Part shown: positions 32,775 through 44,835 of the stretch, one piece after another
How positions within the stretch are numbered: the first letter of the stretch is position 1
Layout of the letters: each line of letters opens with the position of its first letter
From: Posidonia oceanica
Taxonomy: Eukaryota > Streptophyta > Magnoliopsida > Alismatales > Posidoniaceae
DNA: 64,000 nucleotides
Direction: 5' to 3'
NCBI GenBank assembly: GCA_037176725.1
Contig: JAZBRS010000026.1
Span: 60,924,501-60,988,500 of the forward strand
Translations under genes and position numbers: made by a program
The notes under the pieces: model-generated
Seen by the model: only the letters and a program-made list of their open reading frames with translations
Database searches by the model: none
Told to the model about the DNA's origin: nothing

Positions 32775-35700
32775 AATTTACTTTTACCATAGGACTGTAA
32801 ATTCAAATTTGGGATAGAAATGGATATGGAATATCCATTCCGTATTTATATTCGTATCCGTTTAGCATTATTCAAATTTTCATGATACTTGTATCCTTAT
32901 CTATTATACCTATTATATCTGTATTACATAAGATATCCTTCGATTTGATTGTTATAAGTATATTACTAATGATAATAGTTATAATCTACTAATTTACATA
33001 TAGTTATATTTATAATACAATATTGACATCAAAAGAATTCACACAAGTAGGCCTCGAAATATGTCCCAACAAAAGACAAGTCCACTAAAAATGAAACTCC
33101 AAGATCAACGCCTACGAAGAATTGAAGTTTGTTAAAATTGAATTCAATATTGCACGACATACTCCCATGCAAGCGGTCTGATCCCACCAATCTTAGGAAA
33201 AGGACATGTCAACATTCCACCGCTGCATTCAAAAAAGAATTTTTTTTTGAAAGAGAGGGAAGGTTGCCGAACATCACCAACAAAGTAGTGGAGGCTGTTC
33301 GAAATTTCACAGCGTACATTCAAAAAAATAGAGTTATTTTTTAAATATGGGAAAATATCATCAACATAATCGAATGATTGGATAGTTTGAACTTAAATTC
33401 AAAAGTATTCCAATTTAAAGAAGGATGAGGGAGCTTCCATATAAATAAACGTCTTCCTCCATCAAGAAAAAAGGAAGTGAGGAAAAAAAGAAAAATTTTG
33501 CCATCATACCCATAAGAGACAGAGAAGAAGTAAGGTGAGAATAGGAGGTCGTTTAAGGAAGCCCACAACGCTCTCGAATTACACACTTGCACTCATCCAC
33601 ATCACAAGGAAGAGATAATGAGGAAGATACCAATGGACACTTAAGGTTCATTCTTTTCTCTTTTAGAATCGCCCTACTATAGAACAAATTTTTTTTCCTA
33701 ATTTTTATGAATATGAAATATTGTCAATAACGCAATGCTTAAATCTCATGTATTTCACGTCTCCCTCATATGCGTCGTTATATATGTATTATTTGATACT
33801 ATATTCAATAATACAAAATCGCATGCTTGATACATGATCATATGCTTGTCGCTTTGGTACAAACACTATTTTTATATGTCATAATGATATAATATGATAT
33901 CATAAATCAAAATTTATATCGACATTATATTCAATTTATTTTCTTCATCAATCTAATTAAATTATGTTTAATCTCCTAATTAAATCGCTATTATATTTGA
34001 AGTTACACTTGGACAAATTTTGTGACATGCTTATTGACATCATATTCGATTTATGTCAAACTTTATATTGTTGTTGAAATACATTAGATCATGTATTTTT
34101 ATCGACATCATATCTGGTTATATGTATATTTAATCTCATGTTACTCTTACCATAGATCATATGTTTTTTTCGTCGACACCATATTCGATTATGTACATAT
34201 TCGATTTCGCATCTGATATAAAAATCTTGTCCTTATTTAAACATACGTCTTGTCGACATTACATTCGATGATAGATATATGTTTAATATGATTTTTTTTG
34301 CGACATTAATACATAAAAAAATCATATGTTAATCTTAATCTCATATCTGACATACATGACTACATACAAATCGTTTTCCCCATTTATCATTGATTCATAA
34401 ATTTTATTATATAACAATTTTTCTCTTTTATTCTAGAATACGTGTGTGATGACCGTGACGAGGTTCTTTCATAGTAATTAACAGACCATCATTAGAAGTG
34501 GTCCGGGAGAAAATCCATATATTGAAAAGATTGTGATCACACCCAAGGATTTGTTGGAAAACACAAATTCAACGGGAGTGTAGAAAAGAATACATAAACA
34601 TACATACATTTACATATATTTCATGCATTAGAAAATTGTTCTTTTATAATATATTAGTATTCATTATATACAAAAGTTCGTTGATATTCTATGATATTTG
34701 TCCTTCAAATATCTGTAGTAAATCTGTAATTGTAATCATTTTTATGCACTTTTCTTATTTGAATGACATCTGTATCTGTATCTTAACTATGAAAATAGAT
34801 ATAGATATGATAACCACCTACATCTATGTTGTATCCTATCTATTTGTACCCTTAGACTCTAGTCGAGGTTGTCAAGCATTGTAGATGTTGTAGTTTCTCA
34901 GGTGACCCTTTGAGTAAGATTGCATCTCCCATTTACTTCAATTTGAATCAATATGAACCATCGATTAAAACTCTTGTTTGGATCTAAGATATTTCAGAGA
35001 GAATTTTAATGATTGCTAAAAGGATTACTTGAATTTGATCTCACATTATTGTTGAAATAAGATCTTTTGGTTGTGACTATATGGACTACCCACAAATCAA
35101 CTTAAGTGAAAAATCATGACATGGACTGAAAGGGCAAAGCCAATTTAACAAAGTGAAGTTTCCCTTCAAGTTGCCGTGTTGTTCCTTTTGCAGAGAAGAA
35201 GTTAAAAATTAGTTATTTTTGTACTGCAATTTGACTAACTAATAGAAGGTTCCATTTGATTTTATAATTTGATCGTTTGATTTTATATTTAGAAGTTGAA
35301 ATTCTAGTATTTGATCACAAACATGTATTCTGAATTTTTGAAGTCTGGATTTGGCTTTAAAAGACTTGTGGTGGTGTTACCTCTCCATTATGGAGATGGA
35401 CTTTGTATATTCTCATATTTGGAAGAAAACAAACTCCTCCAAATGCTCAATGTTTTAGTCAAACTTCTTCATTGACAACCTAAAAGCTACCAAACAATGA
35501 AATTATAAGGAATTTCTTCCAGCTTCTAGTATCTTGTAACAATCTTGCAAATCAAGCACAACCTAAGTTGATTAAAGCCATGTTTAAAATTTACATTTTG
35601 CAAAGTGCATTAATTTCGTTAAAAAAACAAGACTCAAAAAATGGCTAAGTTTGAAATTCATCATAATGATTTTGAACCAGAGACCCATTCCTTTATTCTG

Positions 35701-36261
35701 AGGATAATAACCATATCTTGCTTCTATATTTAGACTGATTTGACTAATCTTATAACTTGTCTTTACAGGAGTGAAGATTGAAGGTCATGCATGGTTCGCT
35801 ACCAAAAAATATGTTTACACTCTTACCTCTGCCATGGTGTCTTTGGGTGTAGAATAAGAAATTAAGAAAAATTGAAAAATGAATTGTAATACTAAGCATT
35901 CAATCTTATTCGAGAGTAAAAGGCTTGTTTAGGTGAATAATGCATACAAAGACATTCAGCATTCTTTGAAAAATAACTAATCCTAAAAGGAAAACTCATC
36001 GAAACAACTTATGGTTTTGTATCTCCATTAGAGTTTAAACCATGATGCTGTTATTGTGGAGGTACTATTTCATAAAGAAAAAAGGAACCTTCTCTGAAAA
36101 TGGAACAGCTACTTTGCAAATTTAAAGATTTGTTGAAGATTCGTGACATATCTTTCTTTAGGTGTAAACACTTTCTCAAGATTCGTGATGTGGGTTCCTC
36201 TTGTTTTCAGTATTCGTTTTTGTTTGGATTTTTCAAGACTCTGTAGACATGTGGAACTAAG
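32775..36261. other. AT-rich intergenic DNA with faint repeats
   Basis: From 33900 to 34290 a phrase like cgacatcatattcgatttat recurs about five times at intervals of 70-110 bp. A promoter-like catataaataaac lies near 33438. I find no coding frame with recognisable similarity. Confidence 0.4.
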
Positions 36262-36266
36262 AAAAT

Positions 36267-36663
36267 TGTTAGGTATATGGAGTCTGATTATGTTGAATCT
36301 AGACCCGTTGATTATGTATTATTTTGAGATATTTTAGAGATATTATATCTTGAGATATTTTAAGTATATTTTATCCTAAGATATTATATTGAGATATTTT
36401 AGGATATTATCTTAGGAAATAAGTCTTTAAGGCTACATATGTAATTTCCTCTCACTGTGATGTCCTAGTTCTCCTATATGTATGAAGGAGCAGTCTTCTG
36501 TAACATGTAACTTTGATCTAAGAAGAAGAAAGAAACCCTAGTACGACTGTGGATGTAGGTAAGTTGCCAAATCATGTAAATCCTTGTTTTCTTTGTGTGC
36601 TTGTTCTTTTCACATTCGTTTCTCCTCTAGATCCTTGGGAATATCCTCCTTTTTTTCCCAACA
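36267..36663 (+). repeat. 5' LTR of the copia element (397 bp)
   Basis: Starts tgttaggtatatggagtctg and ends ttcccaaca. It contains repeated atattttag units and a purine-rich aagaagaagaaagaaaccct stretch shared with the 3' LTR. Confidence 0.92.
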
Positions 36664-36665
36664 AT

Positions 36666-36678
36666 TGGTATCAAAGCA
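36666..36678 (+). other. primer-binding site of the copia element
   Basis: tggtatcaaagca, two bases after the LTR. It differs by one base from TGGTATCAGAGC, the usual initiator-tRNA-Met site of plant copia elements. Confidence 0.85.
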
Positions 36679-36705
36679 TCTGGTTCAAGGGAAATAGTGA
36701 GAGCG

Positions 36706-39700
36706 ATGGCAGAGGACGGTAAGGTTAGAATCAAAAAGTTCGATGGCAAAGACTTCGGTTTCTGAAAGATGCAGATAAAGGACTATCTCTACCAGAAGAA
36801 GTTGCACGAACCGTTATTGGAGAGGAAGTCAGAAGGGATGGAACAGGAGGCTTGGAATCTGTTAGATCGCTAGGCACTTGGTGTGGTCAGATTCACGTTG
36901 GAAAGTAACATGGCGTTCAACATCGTCAAAGAGAAGACCACAGCAGACCTGATGAAAGTGTTGTCAAATATGTACAAGAAGCCATTAGCCTCGAACAAGG
37001 TACATTTGATGCATTGTTTGTTTGATCATAAAATGTCAAAAGGAGGGTGCATTGCTGATCATATCAACAAGTTCAATGTGATCATAACTCAATTGAGTTC
37101 GATGGAGATCATGTTCGACGATGAGGTCAAGGCACTGATTCTGTTATTATCACTACCAAAAAGTTGATCTGCAATCGTGATTGGGGTTAGTAGTTCACTA
37201 GGTAATTCAAAGTTGAAGTTGAATGGCATTCGAGATCTGATTCTGAGCGAGGGCATTCATAGGATGGAATGTGGAGAATCTTCAGGATCTGCTTTAAGCG
37301 TAGAAAGCAGAGGAAGGAGTCAATACCGGAGCTAGAATCAAACCCATGGCAGATCTAAATTCAAGGAGAAGGGTAACAATCGCAAAGACATCGTCTGTTG
37401 GAATTGCAAGAAGAAGGGCTACTTCAGCAGTCAATGCAAGGCACCCAAGAAAAAGAAGAAGAATCAGTCAAAGGATGATGATTTTGCAAAGTCAACTAGT
37501 GAAGACATTGCTGATGCCTTAATTTGTTGTGCTGAGAGTCCTATTGAGTCGTGGATTATGGACTTGGGTGCATCATTTTACTCTACCAATTGCCGGGAAT
37601 TGCTACATAACTATGTTGCAATAGAAAAAGCAAAACTCTATCTTACTGATGATAGTTGTTTGGATATCGTGGGCAAGGGTAAAGTTCACATAAGGACTGA
37701 CAATGGACTATGGAAACTGCAGGAAGTCAGACATGTTCCAAATCTTAAGAGGAACTTGATCTCCATGGGTCAGATTGACGATGACGGATAATCAATAGTA
37801 TTCGGAGGAGGACAATGAAAAGTAGTCAAGAGTACTATGGTTGTGGCACGAAACAAGAAGGTAAGAACTCTGTACTTGACACCAAGACAAAAGGACACAT
37901 GAGTTGCAGTTGCTGACTATTCAGTTGACTTGAAATTATGGCATAGGAGGCTTGGGCACATGAGTGAAAAGGGAATGAAGCTATTGGTGTCAAAAGAAAA
38001 AATATCGAATCTGAAATCAGTGGATGTCGGCTTTTGTGAGGACTGCATATATGGCAAACAGAAGAGAGTCAGTTTCTCAAAGTTTGTAAAAATGTCAAAG
38101 ATAGGAAAGTTGGAGTTAGTTCATACTAACGTATGGGGACCAGTTCCTTTAAAATCCCTTGGAGGCTCACGCTATTATGTCACTTTCATTGATAACTCCA
38201 CCAGAAATGTATGGGTTTATTTTCTGAAAAATAAATCTGATATGTTTGCTACTTTTAAAAGGTAGAAAGCTGAGGTAGAAAATCAAACTGATCAGAAAGT
38301 GAAGAGTCTAAGGTCTGCTAATGGAGGAGAGTATGACAATCAGGAGTTCAAAGATTTTTGTGCAGAGCATGGAATTCGAACGATCAGAACAGTCACTGAA
38401 AGACCAGAGCAGAATGGCATTGCTGAAAGAATGAACAGGACCTTGAACGAGAGAGCAAGAAGTATGAGGTTGCATGCAGATTTTCCAAAAACTTCTGAAC
38501 AGATACAATCAATACAGCAGCATATTTGATCAACCGAGGACCTTCAGTTCCCTTAGGATATAAGATCACTGAAAAGGAATGAACCGGAGAAGAGGTAAAT
38601 CTCTCACATTTGAAAGTTTTTTGTTGTGTTTCCTATGTACACATAGATCCTGATGCTAGAGATAAGCTGATGCAAATGCTAGAAAATGTTATCTTATTGG
38701 TTATGGTTCTGATTATTTTGACTATTATTTTTGAGATGATCAAAATAAAAAGATCATAAGGCATAAGGATGTTACATTCGATAAAACTATGATGTATAAA
38801 GATAGGCATGCAGTAGAATTTGACCATGTAGGGAAACAACCAAAGAAGTGTGACGAGGTTGTATTAGAGATATCAACAAAGATGATGTTGTTGGAAGAGT
38901 TCAAGAGATTACCGAGAACAGTAAACAACACCTTGAACCATCTACTCCTATATCACATATGAAAAGATCTACAAGAGTATCCAGACCTATACAATACTTC
39001 TCACCGTCGTTGCATTATTTACTATTGACAGATGGTGGAGAGTCAAAGCACTACGATGAAGCAGTACAAATAGAAGATTTTGTTAAGTAGGAGTTAGCCA
39101 TGAAAGATGAGATAAACTCCCTAGAGAAGAACAAAACGTGGGTATTGACGCACCTACCAGAAGGAAAAAAAAACCTTACAAAACAAATAGGTATACCGAA
39201 TTAAAGAAGAACCAGATGGCTCTAAGAGATACAAGGCCAGATTGGTCGTGAAAGGCTTTCAACAATTAAAAGGCATTGACTACACAGAAGTATTCTCTCT
39301 AGTAGTGAAAATGACCACAATTAGATTGATACTTAGTATTGTTGTTGCAGAAAACTTACATCTAGAGCAACTAGATGTAAAGACAGCCTTTTTGCATGGA
39401 GATTTGGGGGAAAAAATCTACATGCAACAAGCTAAAGATTTCAAAGTTCTAAGCAAAGAAAAACTTGTATGTAAATTGCAGAAAAGTCTTTATGGTTTGA
39501 AACAGGCTCCCAAACAGTGATACAAGAAATTTGATAGTTTCATATGTGACAATGGTTTCACAAGATGTGAAATGGACTAATGTTGCTATTTCAAGAGTTT
39601 TAATGATTGTTATATTATCTTGTTACTATATGTAGATGATATGCTTGTTGTAGGATCCAACATGAGAGAAATCAACAAGTTAAAGCGACAGATGTCTAAG

Positions 39701-40521
39701 GAATTTGACATGAAGGACTTGGGTGAATCAAAGTAGATCATTGGGATGAGAATTAGTCGAAAAAGATATGAAGGAACTCTAGTATTGTCCCAAGAGAAGT
39801 ACATTGAGAAGGTACTAAGCAGGTTTAATCTCAATGATGCAAAGTCTAGAGACACTCCCTTGGGAAGCCACTTCAAGCTGTCTAATGAGCAATCACCAAA
39901 GACAAAAGGAGATCAGAAGCATATGTCCAAAATAGTATATGCTTTTGTAGTTGCAAGCGTGATGTATGCTATGATGTGTACTAGACTTGACATAGCTCAT
40001 GTAGTGGGAGTTGTGAGTAGATTCATGTCAGATCCAGGAAAAGAACGCTGGGAAGCAGTAAAGTGGCTCTTACGATATCTGAAAGGCTTCTCAAGTGTGG
40101 GACTCTACTTCAGAAAAAGTGATGTGATTGTGCAGGGTTTCTGTGATACAGATTTAGGTGGTGACTTGGACGAAAGAAAAAGTACCACAGGTTATGTTTT
40201 CACTTTAGGATGTACAACAGTCAGTTGGATGTCAAGGCCACAAAAGAGTGTCTCTCTCTTAACCACTGAAGCAGAATATAAGGCAATCTCAAAAATTGCC
40301 AAAGAGATGATTTGATTGAAGAACTTTCTGAAAGAGTTGGGAAAGAAGCAAGACAACAGTACATTTTTCAGTGATAGTCAGAGTGCCATCCATCTTGCAA
40401 AGAATCCAGTCTTCCATGCTAGGACCAAGCACATCCAATTGAGATATCATCATATTCGTGGATTGATTGAAGATGGGACATTGACATTGAAGAAGATACT
40501 TGATGCAAATCAGACATGTTG
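36706..40521 (+). pseudogene. gag-pol polyprotein gene of the copia element
   Basis: Starts MAEDGKVRIKKFDGKDFGF at 36706. Gag (with DHINKFNVIITQLSSME) is followed by a zinc knuckle CWNCKKKGYFSSQC near 37400, in which the His is Tyr. Protease has SWIMDLGASF near 37550, where DSGA is expected. Integrase has LWHRRLGHM…CEDCIYGKQK (zinc part) and HTNVWGP…SANGGEY…ERMNRTL, with the first two catalytic Asp residues replaced. Reverse transcriptase has DVKTAFLHGDL and LLLYVDDMLVVG (39615-39650, intact). RNase H ends with DSQSAIHLAKNP and ARTKHIQLRYHHIR. Nearly every stop stands where the family has Trp or Gln. The product cannot be functional. Confidence 0.9.
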
Positions 40522-40660
40522 ACCAAGGGTGTAAGCATTCAAAAACTGAGGCTATACATGACCTCAGTTGGTTTCCAATGTACTTAAAAAAGGAAGAGAC
40601 GCCGCACTAAGAACATAAGGAGAAGTACATAAGAACTTCACTAATTAAAAGATCAGTCTC

Positions 40661-40672
40661 CAAATGGGAGAT
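40661..40672 (+). other. polypurine tract of the copia element
   Basis: caaatgggagat directly before the 3' LTR; it would prime plus-strand DNA synthesis. Confidence 0.8.
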
Positions 40673-41059
40673 TGTTGAGTATATGGAGTCTGATTATGTT
40701 AAATCCTGAGCCTACTGATTTTGTATTATCTTAATATATTTTAGAGGTATTATATCTTGAGATATTTTAGGAATATTTTATCCTAGGATATTATCTTGAG
40801 ATATTTTAATATATTATATTAGAAAATAAGTCTTTAAAGTTATGTGTAATTTCCTATCACTGTGATGTCTTAGTTCTCCTATATATATGAGGGACAGTCT
40901 TCTGTAAATGTAATTTTTATCTAAGAAGAAGAAAAAAATCCTTTACGTCTGACATAAATAAATTGTCAAACCACATAAATCTTTATTTTCTTTGTGTTTG
41001 TTATTTTCACCTACATTCCTCCCTAGATCCTTGAAAATATCGTCTCTTTTTTTTCAACA
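40673..41059 (+). repeat. 3' LTR of the copia element (387 bp)
   Basis: Starts tgttgagtatatggagtctg and ends tttttcaaca. Aligned by eye with the 5' LTR it shows many substitutions and a few small deletions. Confidence 0.92.
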
Positions 41060-41064
41060 AAAAT

Positions 41065-41712
41065 CACATACGCAACTACCAAAATCATTCACATTTCCAT
41101 CTAGTGCTCTGACCATAAGGAGTGAGTGAGTGGGAGAATGGCATTCCCAACTAAAGATCAATTCGGCAAACATGCATGTGACTGTGTCTCGCCTCTCGAC
41201 AGAGGACACGTACCCCCGCGGCTCCACCCAGCCTGGATGCCGAGAAAGTGGGCGTCACGTGGTTGTATGTCGAAGATCCAACGTAAAACGACGTCTCCTC
41301 TCTGTACACGACCCGCCCAACGTCCGACCTCTTTCTTTAGTCGTCTGCATCGTTATCCAATCATATCAAATATTTTTTAGGACAATAAAATATTCTCCAT
41401 ATATAACTCCACGCATATATAATTGGTGCAAGATTAGGACACAAAACAAGGTTCAATTCAAACTTGGAGGTGCAAATATCAATTGGCTCCAACCGCACAC
41501 ATATGCCCTTTGTAACCAATGGTGTGTCCTTTAATCTTTTTTTTTTTGGTTGCCCCCACCATTTATACAGATCGATCACCCTTCTCCTAACCGATCTAAT
41601 TTCTGGGTCTCCTTTCTTTTTTGTCTCCCCCTTGTTCTTCCCCCCACTCCATAAAAGAGACCACCACACCCCTTGTTTCTTGAGAATGGTCCTGATCAAT
41701 AATGTCTGTGGC
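41065..41712. other. GC-richer non-coding patch with a G-box
   Basis: The segment at 41120-41360 is richer in GC than its surroundings and contains gtcacgtgg (a G-box core) near 41250. A TATA-like cataaaag lies at 41651. An ATG at 41686 opens only a short frame that runs into the retroposed segment. It may be a promoter remnant; no gene follows. Confidence 0.3.
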
Positions 41713-41725
41713 AGAAACCGCGTGG

Positions 41726-42336
41726 GCAGCATTCTAATTGGTATAAGTTTGGCTTAAACTTTTTCCTTGGAGTAGCATTTCATATTTTCAATAAACAATA
41801 AATACTAGAAGACACTTATTCTAGCTACCTCACAGCTTCATTGAAATGATATTATTTTTTCGTAATAATAGAAAAGATAACTTACAAAATTTTCATTCTA
41901 TTATTTTACTAATTATTTTTTAATTAGAAAATTTATCTTCTAGACAGAGAATTGTTATTACTAACGTATCTACTGAACTTAGAACATTACAGTAAGACTG
42001 AGACATAACACATTAATCGCCAAGAAATGACATCTCAACCATACCTTATCCCTCTATGGATGTTGGTTTTGCTCCAAATGAAGATTAAGGATGTTGGGAG
42101 GATCGTGATGTTGCTTAATCTATATGGACAATCCAGTTCCTATGGTTGCAATTTCTTTTTTGATTCTATTAATGTTACTGCACATTGTGTGTCTTTTTTG
42201 TATATGGCCTGTTACTATACTTTTTCAAGCTTTTGTTTCCTAAAAAACTTGAACTTGTCTTTTTTCAACTTAGATGGTGGTATTTATAGTTAAGTTTGTT
42301 ATATAAATTTATTTACTGTTTAAAAAAAGAAAAAAG

Positions 42337-42364
<28 letters not shown>
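41726..42364 (+). mobile_element. retroposed segment with A-rich tail and 13 bp TSD
   Basis: agaaaccgcgtgg occurs at 41713-41725 and again at 42365-42377. The 639 bp between them end in a run of A with single G (about 42322-42364). A long target duplication plus a 3' A-rich tail is the signature of target-primed reverse transcription by LINE machinery. The body shows no certain protein similarity, so it may be a truncated LINE, a SINE-like element or a processed transcript. Confidence 0.7.
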
Positions 42365-42369
<5 letters not shown>

Positions 42370-42377
42370 CCGCGTGG

Positions 42378-42709
42378 ACAGGTGGTCGTGGAAAACACTT
42401 TGTAAATCTTGCGTATCACTTCTATCTTGAGACTCGAGACAAGAGTCACATGAAAGATACCATCTTTTGCTTAAGCTAAAAATACAGGTAGTTGAAAAGG
42501 TTTTAAGTTTGTCCAGTACTAATTAATCTTTCATTATCATCCAAGTCTTTTATTATATAAATGTTTTCAAGATCAAGCACTCATATTACTGTTTGCAAAA
42601 ATAAAATAAAAAATTAAGCACTCATTTAATATTAATTATCAAACAAACATAGAATACAAACTATTTTTCCATCTAAGAAAAGTGGAATTCATTGTTGAAG
42701 GAACAAACT

Positions 42710-42758
<49 letters not shown>

Positions 42759-43172
42759 AGCATTTTCTTAATTAAACAAAGATTTAAATAAAAAAGACTC
42801 ATATAATAAATAAATTGGGAATATTGTTCCCAATATTTCAACTAGCAGCATATTTAACAACAAAATATAAAAAAGAACATAAGGAATTTTCTTAACAACT
42901 ATCCACAGTTTTTCATCCTTTCACATGCTTCCTAACAAAAGCAAAACACCAACCTTTTCCTCTTTTCTCTTTCCTCCTGTATTATTGCCCCATCTGTATC
43001 CACCAACTTTGTCAACTCTTTCATGACTCCTGTTCCAAACAACGTGCTTGCAACTTAAATATGCAACTCAAAACCAAAACACCACACACCATCCGATGCT
43101 AATCGGACGGTCCTAAACAAGAGAATTAGACCCGACACCCAACAAGCAAACCGACTCCCGCTACCTGTGCTC
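42378..43172. other. intergenic DNA with an AT microsatellite, downstream of the LRR gene
   Basis: AT-rich, no gene recognised. It includes the microsatellite listed separately; the last hundred bases before 43173 are probably the 3' UTR of the LRR gene. Confidence 0.4.
42713..42756. repeat. (AT)22 microsatellite
   Basis: Uninterrupted AT dinucleotides over 44 bp. Confidence 0.95.
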
Positions 43173-44769
43173 TCAGCACTTCCTGAGCGGCCCTCCGCAG
43201 AGACAGTCGTTGCCGGCGAATGACGAGGCCTCGAGGTGGTTGAACGGCGACCCGGTCGGGATCTGGCCGCACATGTGGTTGTTGCTGAGGTCCAAGTGTC
43301 CGACGTAGACTGCTGCCGACAGCGATTTGGGCACGGGGCCTATGAGATTGTTGTAGGAGAGGTCGATCGCCGTGAAGTAGGATTTCGGGCTGAAGGCGTC
43401 CGGGATGGTCCCTTCCAATGCGTTCCGGCTGAGGTTGAGGATGCTGAGGCCCTTGCTGCTGAGGAGCGAGCCGGGGATGCCACCGGAGAGCATGTTGCAG
43501 TCGAGGTAGAGGGAGGAGAGGACCGGCAACGATCCGAGGGAGGACGGGACCCCGCCGCTTATGCGGTTGCCGGAGAGATCTAGATCGGCAAGGCGGTACA
43601 TTGAGCTGACTGAGGATGGGATTCTGCCGGAGAGCTGGTTTCGACCCAAGAGGGCTCGGCTCAGCATCCTGCAAGAATCAGTTATTGGTCGGGTTTCGTG
43701 TCGAATATATTCTTAACGAGATATAGATATACCATGCATGCTTCGACAAAATTAAATTATTCATAAACAACATAGCAAATTCAAAACTAAAAAGAAGTCT
43801 CCATGGTATCTCTATTACGTTTATTGCATTCTTTCAGAATAATTATTAAGTTAGAACCAAGAACTGTGAATTGATTGCAATCAAACTATTTTGAGGACAA
43901 ATCTAATAGTTTATTTTTGAAGGTTGAGACCAAATACAATAGTTTTTTGGAAGGTTGAGAACAAATACAAACATTCTAATCACATAACCGTACCATGTAG
44001 TTACTCAAATGTCAAACGTATCATAATCATATAAGACATGATCTACTTATCTCAAAAACCAATTTAACCTTCATTAAAATCACTTCAAAACAAAGTTAAA
44101 TTTAGAAAAAAAGAAAAGCTTAATCAAAATGAGTGAGGATTCTTGTTCTTACTTGAGATTGCCAAAATTGGACGGAATGCCGCCCGTGAGCCGATTGTTA
44201 CCAAGATCAAGATGCATCAAAGACTTCATTTTCGAAATCGACGTTGGAATCTGCCCCTTGATCATATTATACGCCACGTTGAGCACTGTCAACCTCCGAA
44301 GCTTCCCAATGTTCGCCGGGATGTTCCCGGTGATCCTGTTCCCAACGAGGTCGAGGATCCGCAGCATCGGCAGATCCGACACGCACGCCGGGATGCTCCC
44401 GGAGATGTTCCTCCAGTCGGCGAGGATGAGGGTGGTAAGCTTGTTGAGCTTGCAGATGGCGGGGGAGATCTGGCCCGACATGAACCCCGGCCGGTGGGCG
44501 ATGGCAGAGGAGAGGAAGGCGGGCGGGTGCTCGGACTCCCCCCGGAGGGCGAGGTCGGCCACGCGGCCGTTGGTCGGGTTGCAGCTCACGCCGTACCAGT
44601 TGGAGCAGCAGTCGGTGCCGGTCCACGTGGAGAAGAAGCCCATTGTGGTTTCTGACATGGCCGACTTGAAGGCGAGCAGGGCCGCGCGGTCGGAGGGCGA
44701 GCAAGCGGTGGCCGCGGCGGTGGCCACGGCGGTGATGGCAAGGAGGAGGAGGATCAGGCGAAGTGCCAT
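43173..44769 (-). CDS. DRT100: secreted LRR protein, DRT100-like
   Basis: Two exons, 44769-44153 and 43668-43173, joined over a 484 bp intron with a GTAAGA donor and a TTGCAG acceptor, give 370 aa. A signal peptide (MALRLILLLLAITAVATA) is followed by an LRRNT_2 cap with paired cysteines (CSPSDRAALLAFKSAM, TDCCSNWYGVSC), about ten plant-type LRRs with the LDLxxNxLxGxIP pattern (for example LRILDLVGNRITGNIP and LADLDLSGNRISGGVP) and a C-terminal cap ending GNDCLCGGPLRKC. Length and layout match Arabidopsis DRT100 and polygalacturonase-inhibitor relatives. The protein is probably apoplastic. DRT100 was named from complementation of bacterial repair mutants, so a repair role is doubtful; defence or wall binding is inferred. 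The coding sequence is much more GC-rich than its surroundings. No damage is seen. Confidence 0.93.
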
Positions 44770-44827
44770 CGGGCTTAGTGTTTAGTGTGGTCCTGGGATA
44801 AGCCAGTGAGGTGTGATGAGGTGTGGG

Positions 44828-44835
44828 CTTTATAC
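44828..44835 (-). promoter_or_regulatory. TATA box of the DRT100-like gene
   Basis: GTATAAAG on the minus strand, about 59 bp before the ATG. This gives a predicted start site near 44800 and a short 5' UTR. Confidence 0.6.

Larger units (their letters stand above)
36267..41059 (+). mobile_element. complete Ty1/copia retrotransposon, mutated
   Basis: LTR, PBS, gag-pol, polypurine tract and LTR are present in the right order, and the element is flanked by AAAAT at 36262-36266 and 41060-41064. The pol order is protease, integrase, reverse transcriptase, RNase H, which defines Ty1/copia. The element is 4793 bp long. The two LTRs differ at many positions and the coding region has a dozen or so stops, so the insertion is old. 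Confidence 0.93.

Noticed and set aside
41065..41760. Gene start with G-box, TATA-like motif and ATG at 41686
   Set aside because: The frame is only about 20 codons before it enters the retroposed segment; no downstream exon matches it.
43126..43674. Arg/Pro-rich frame of 182 residues on the minus strand
   Set aside because: It is another frame of exon 2 of the DRT100-like gene, open because the exon is GC-rich.
44129..44785. Plus-strand frames of 170-218 residues
   Set aside because: They are opposite-strand shadows of exon 1 of the DRT100-like gene.
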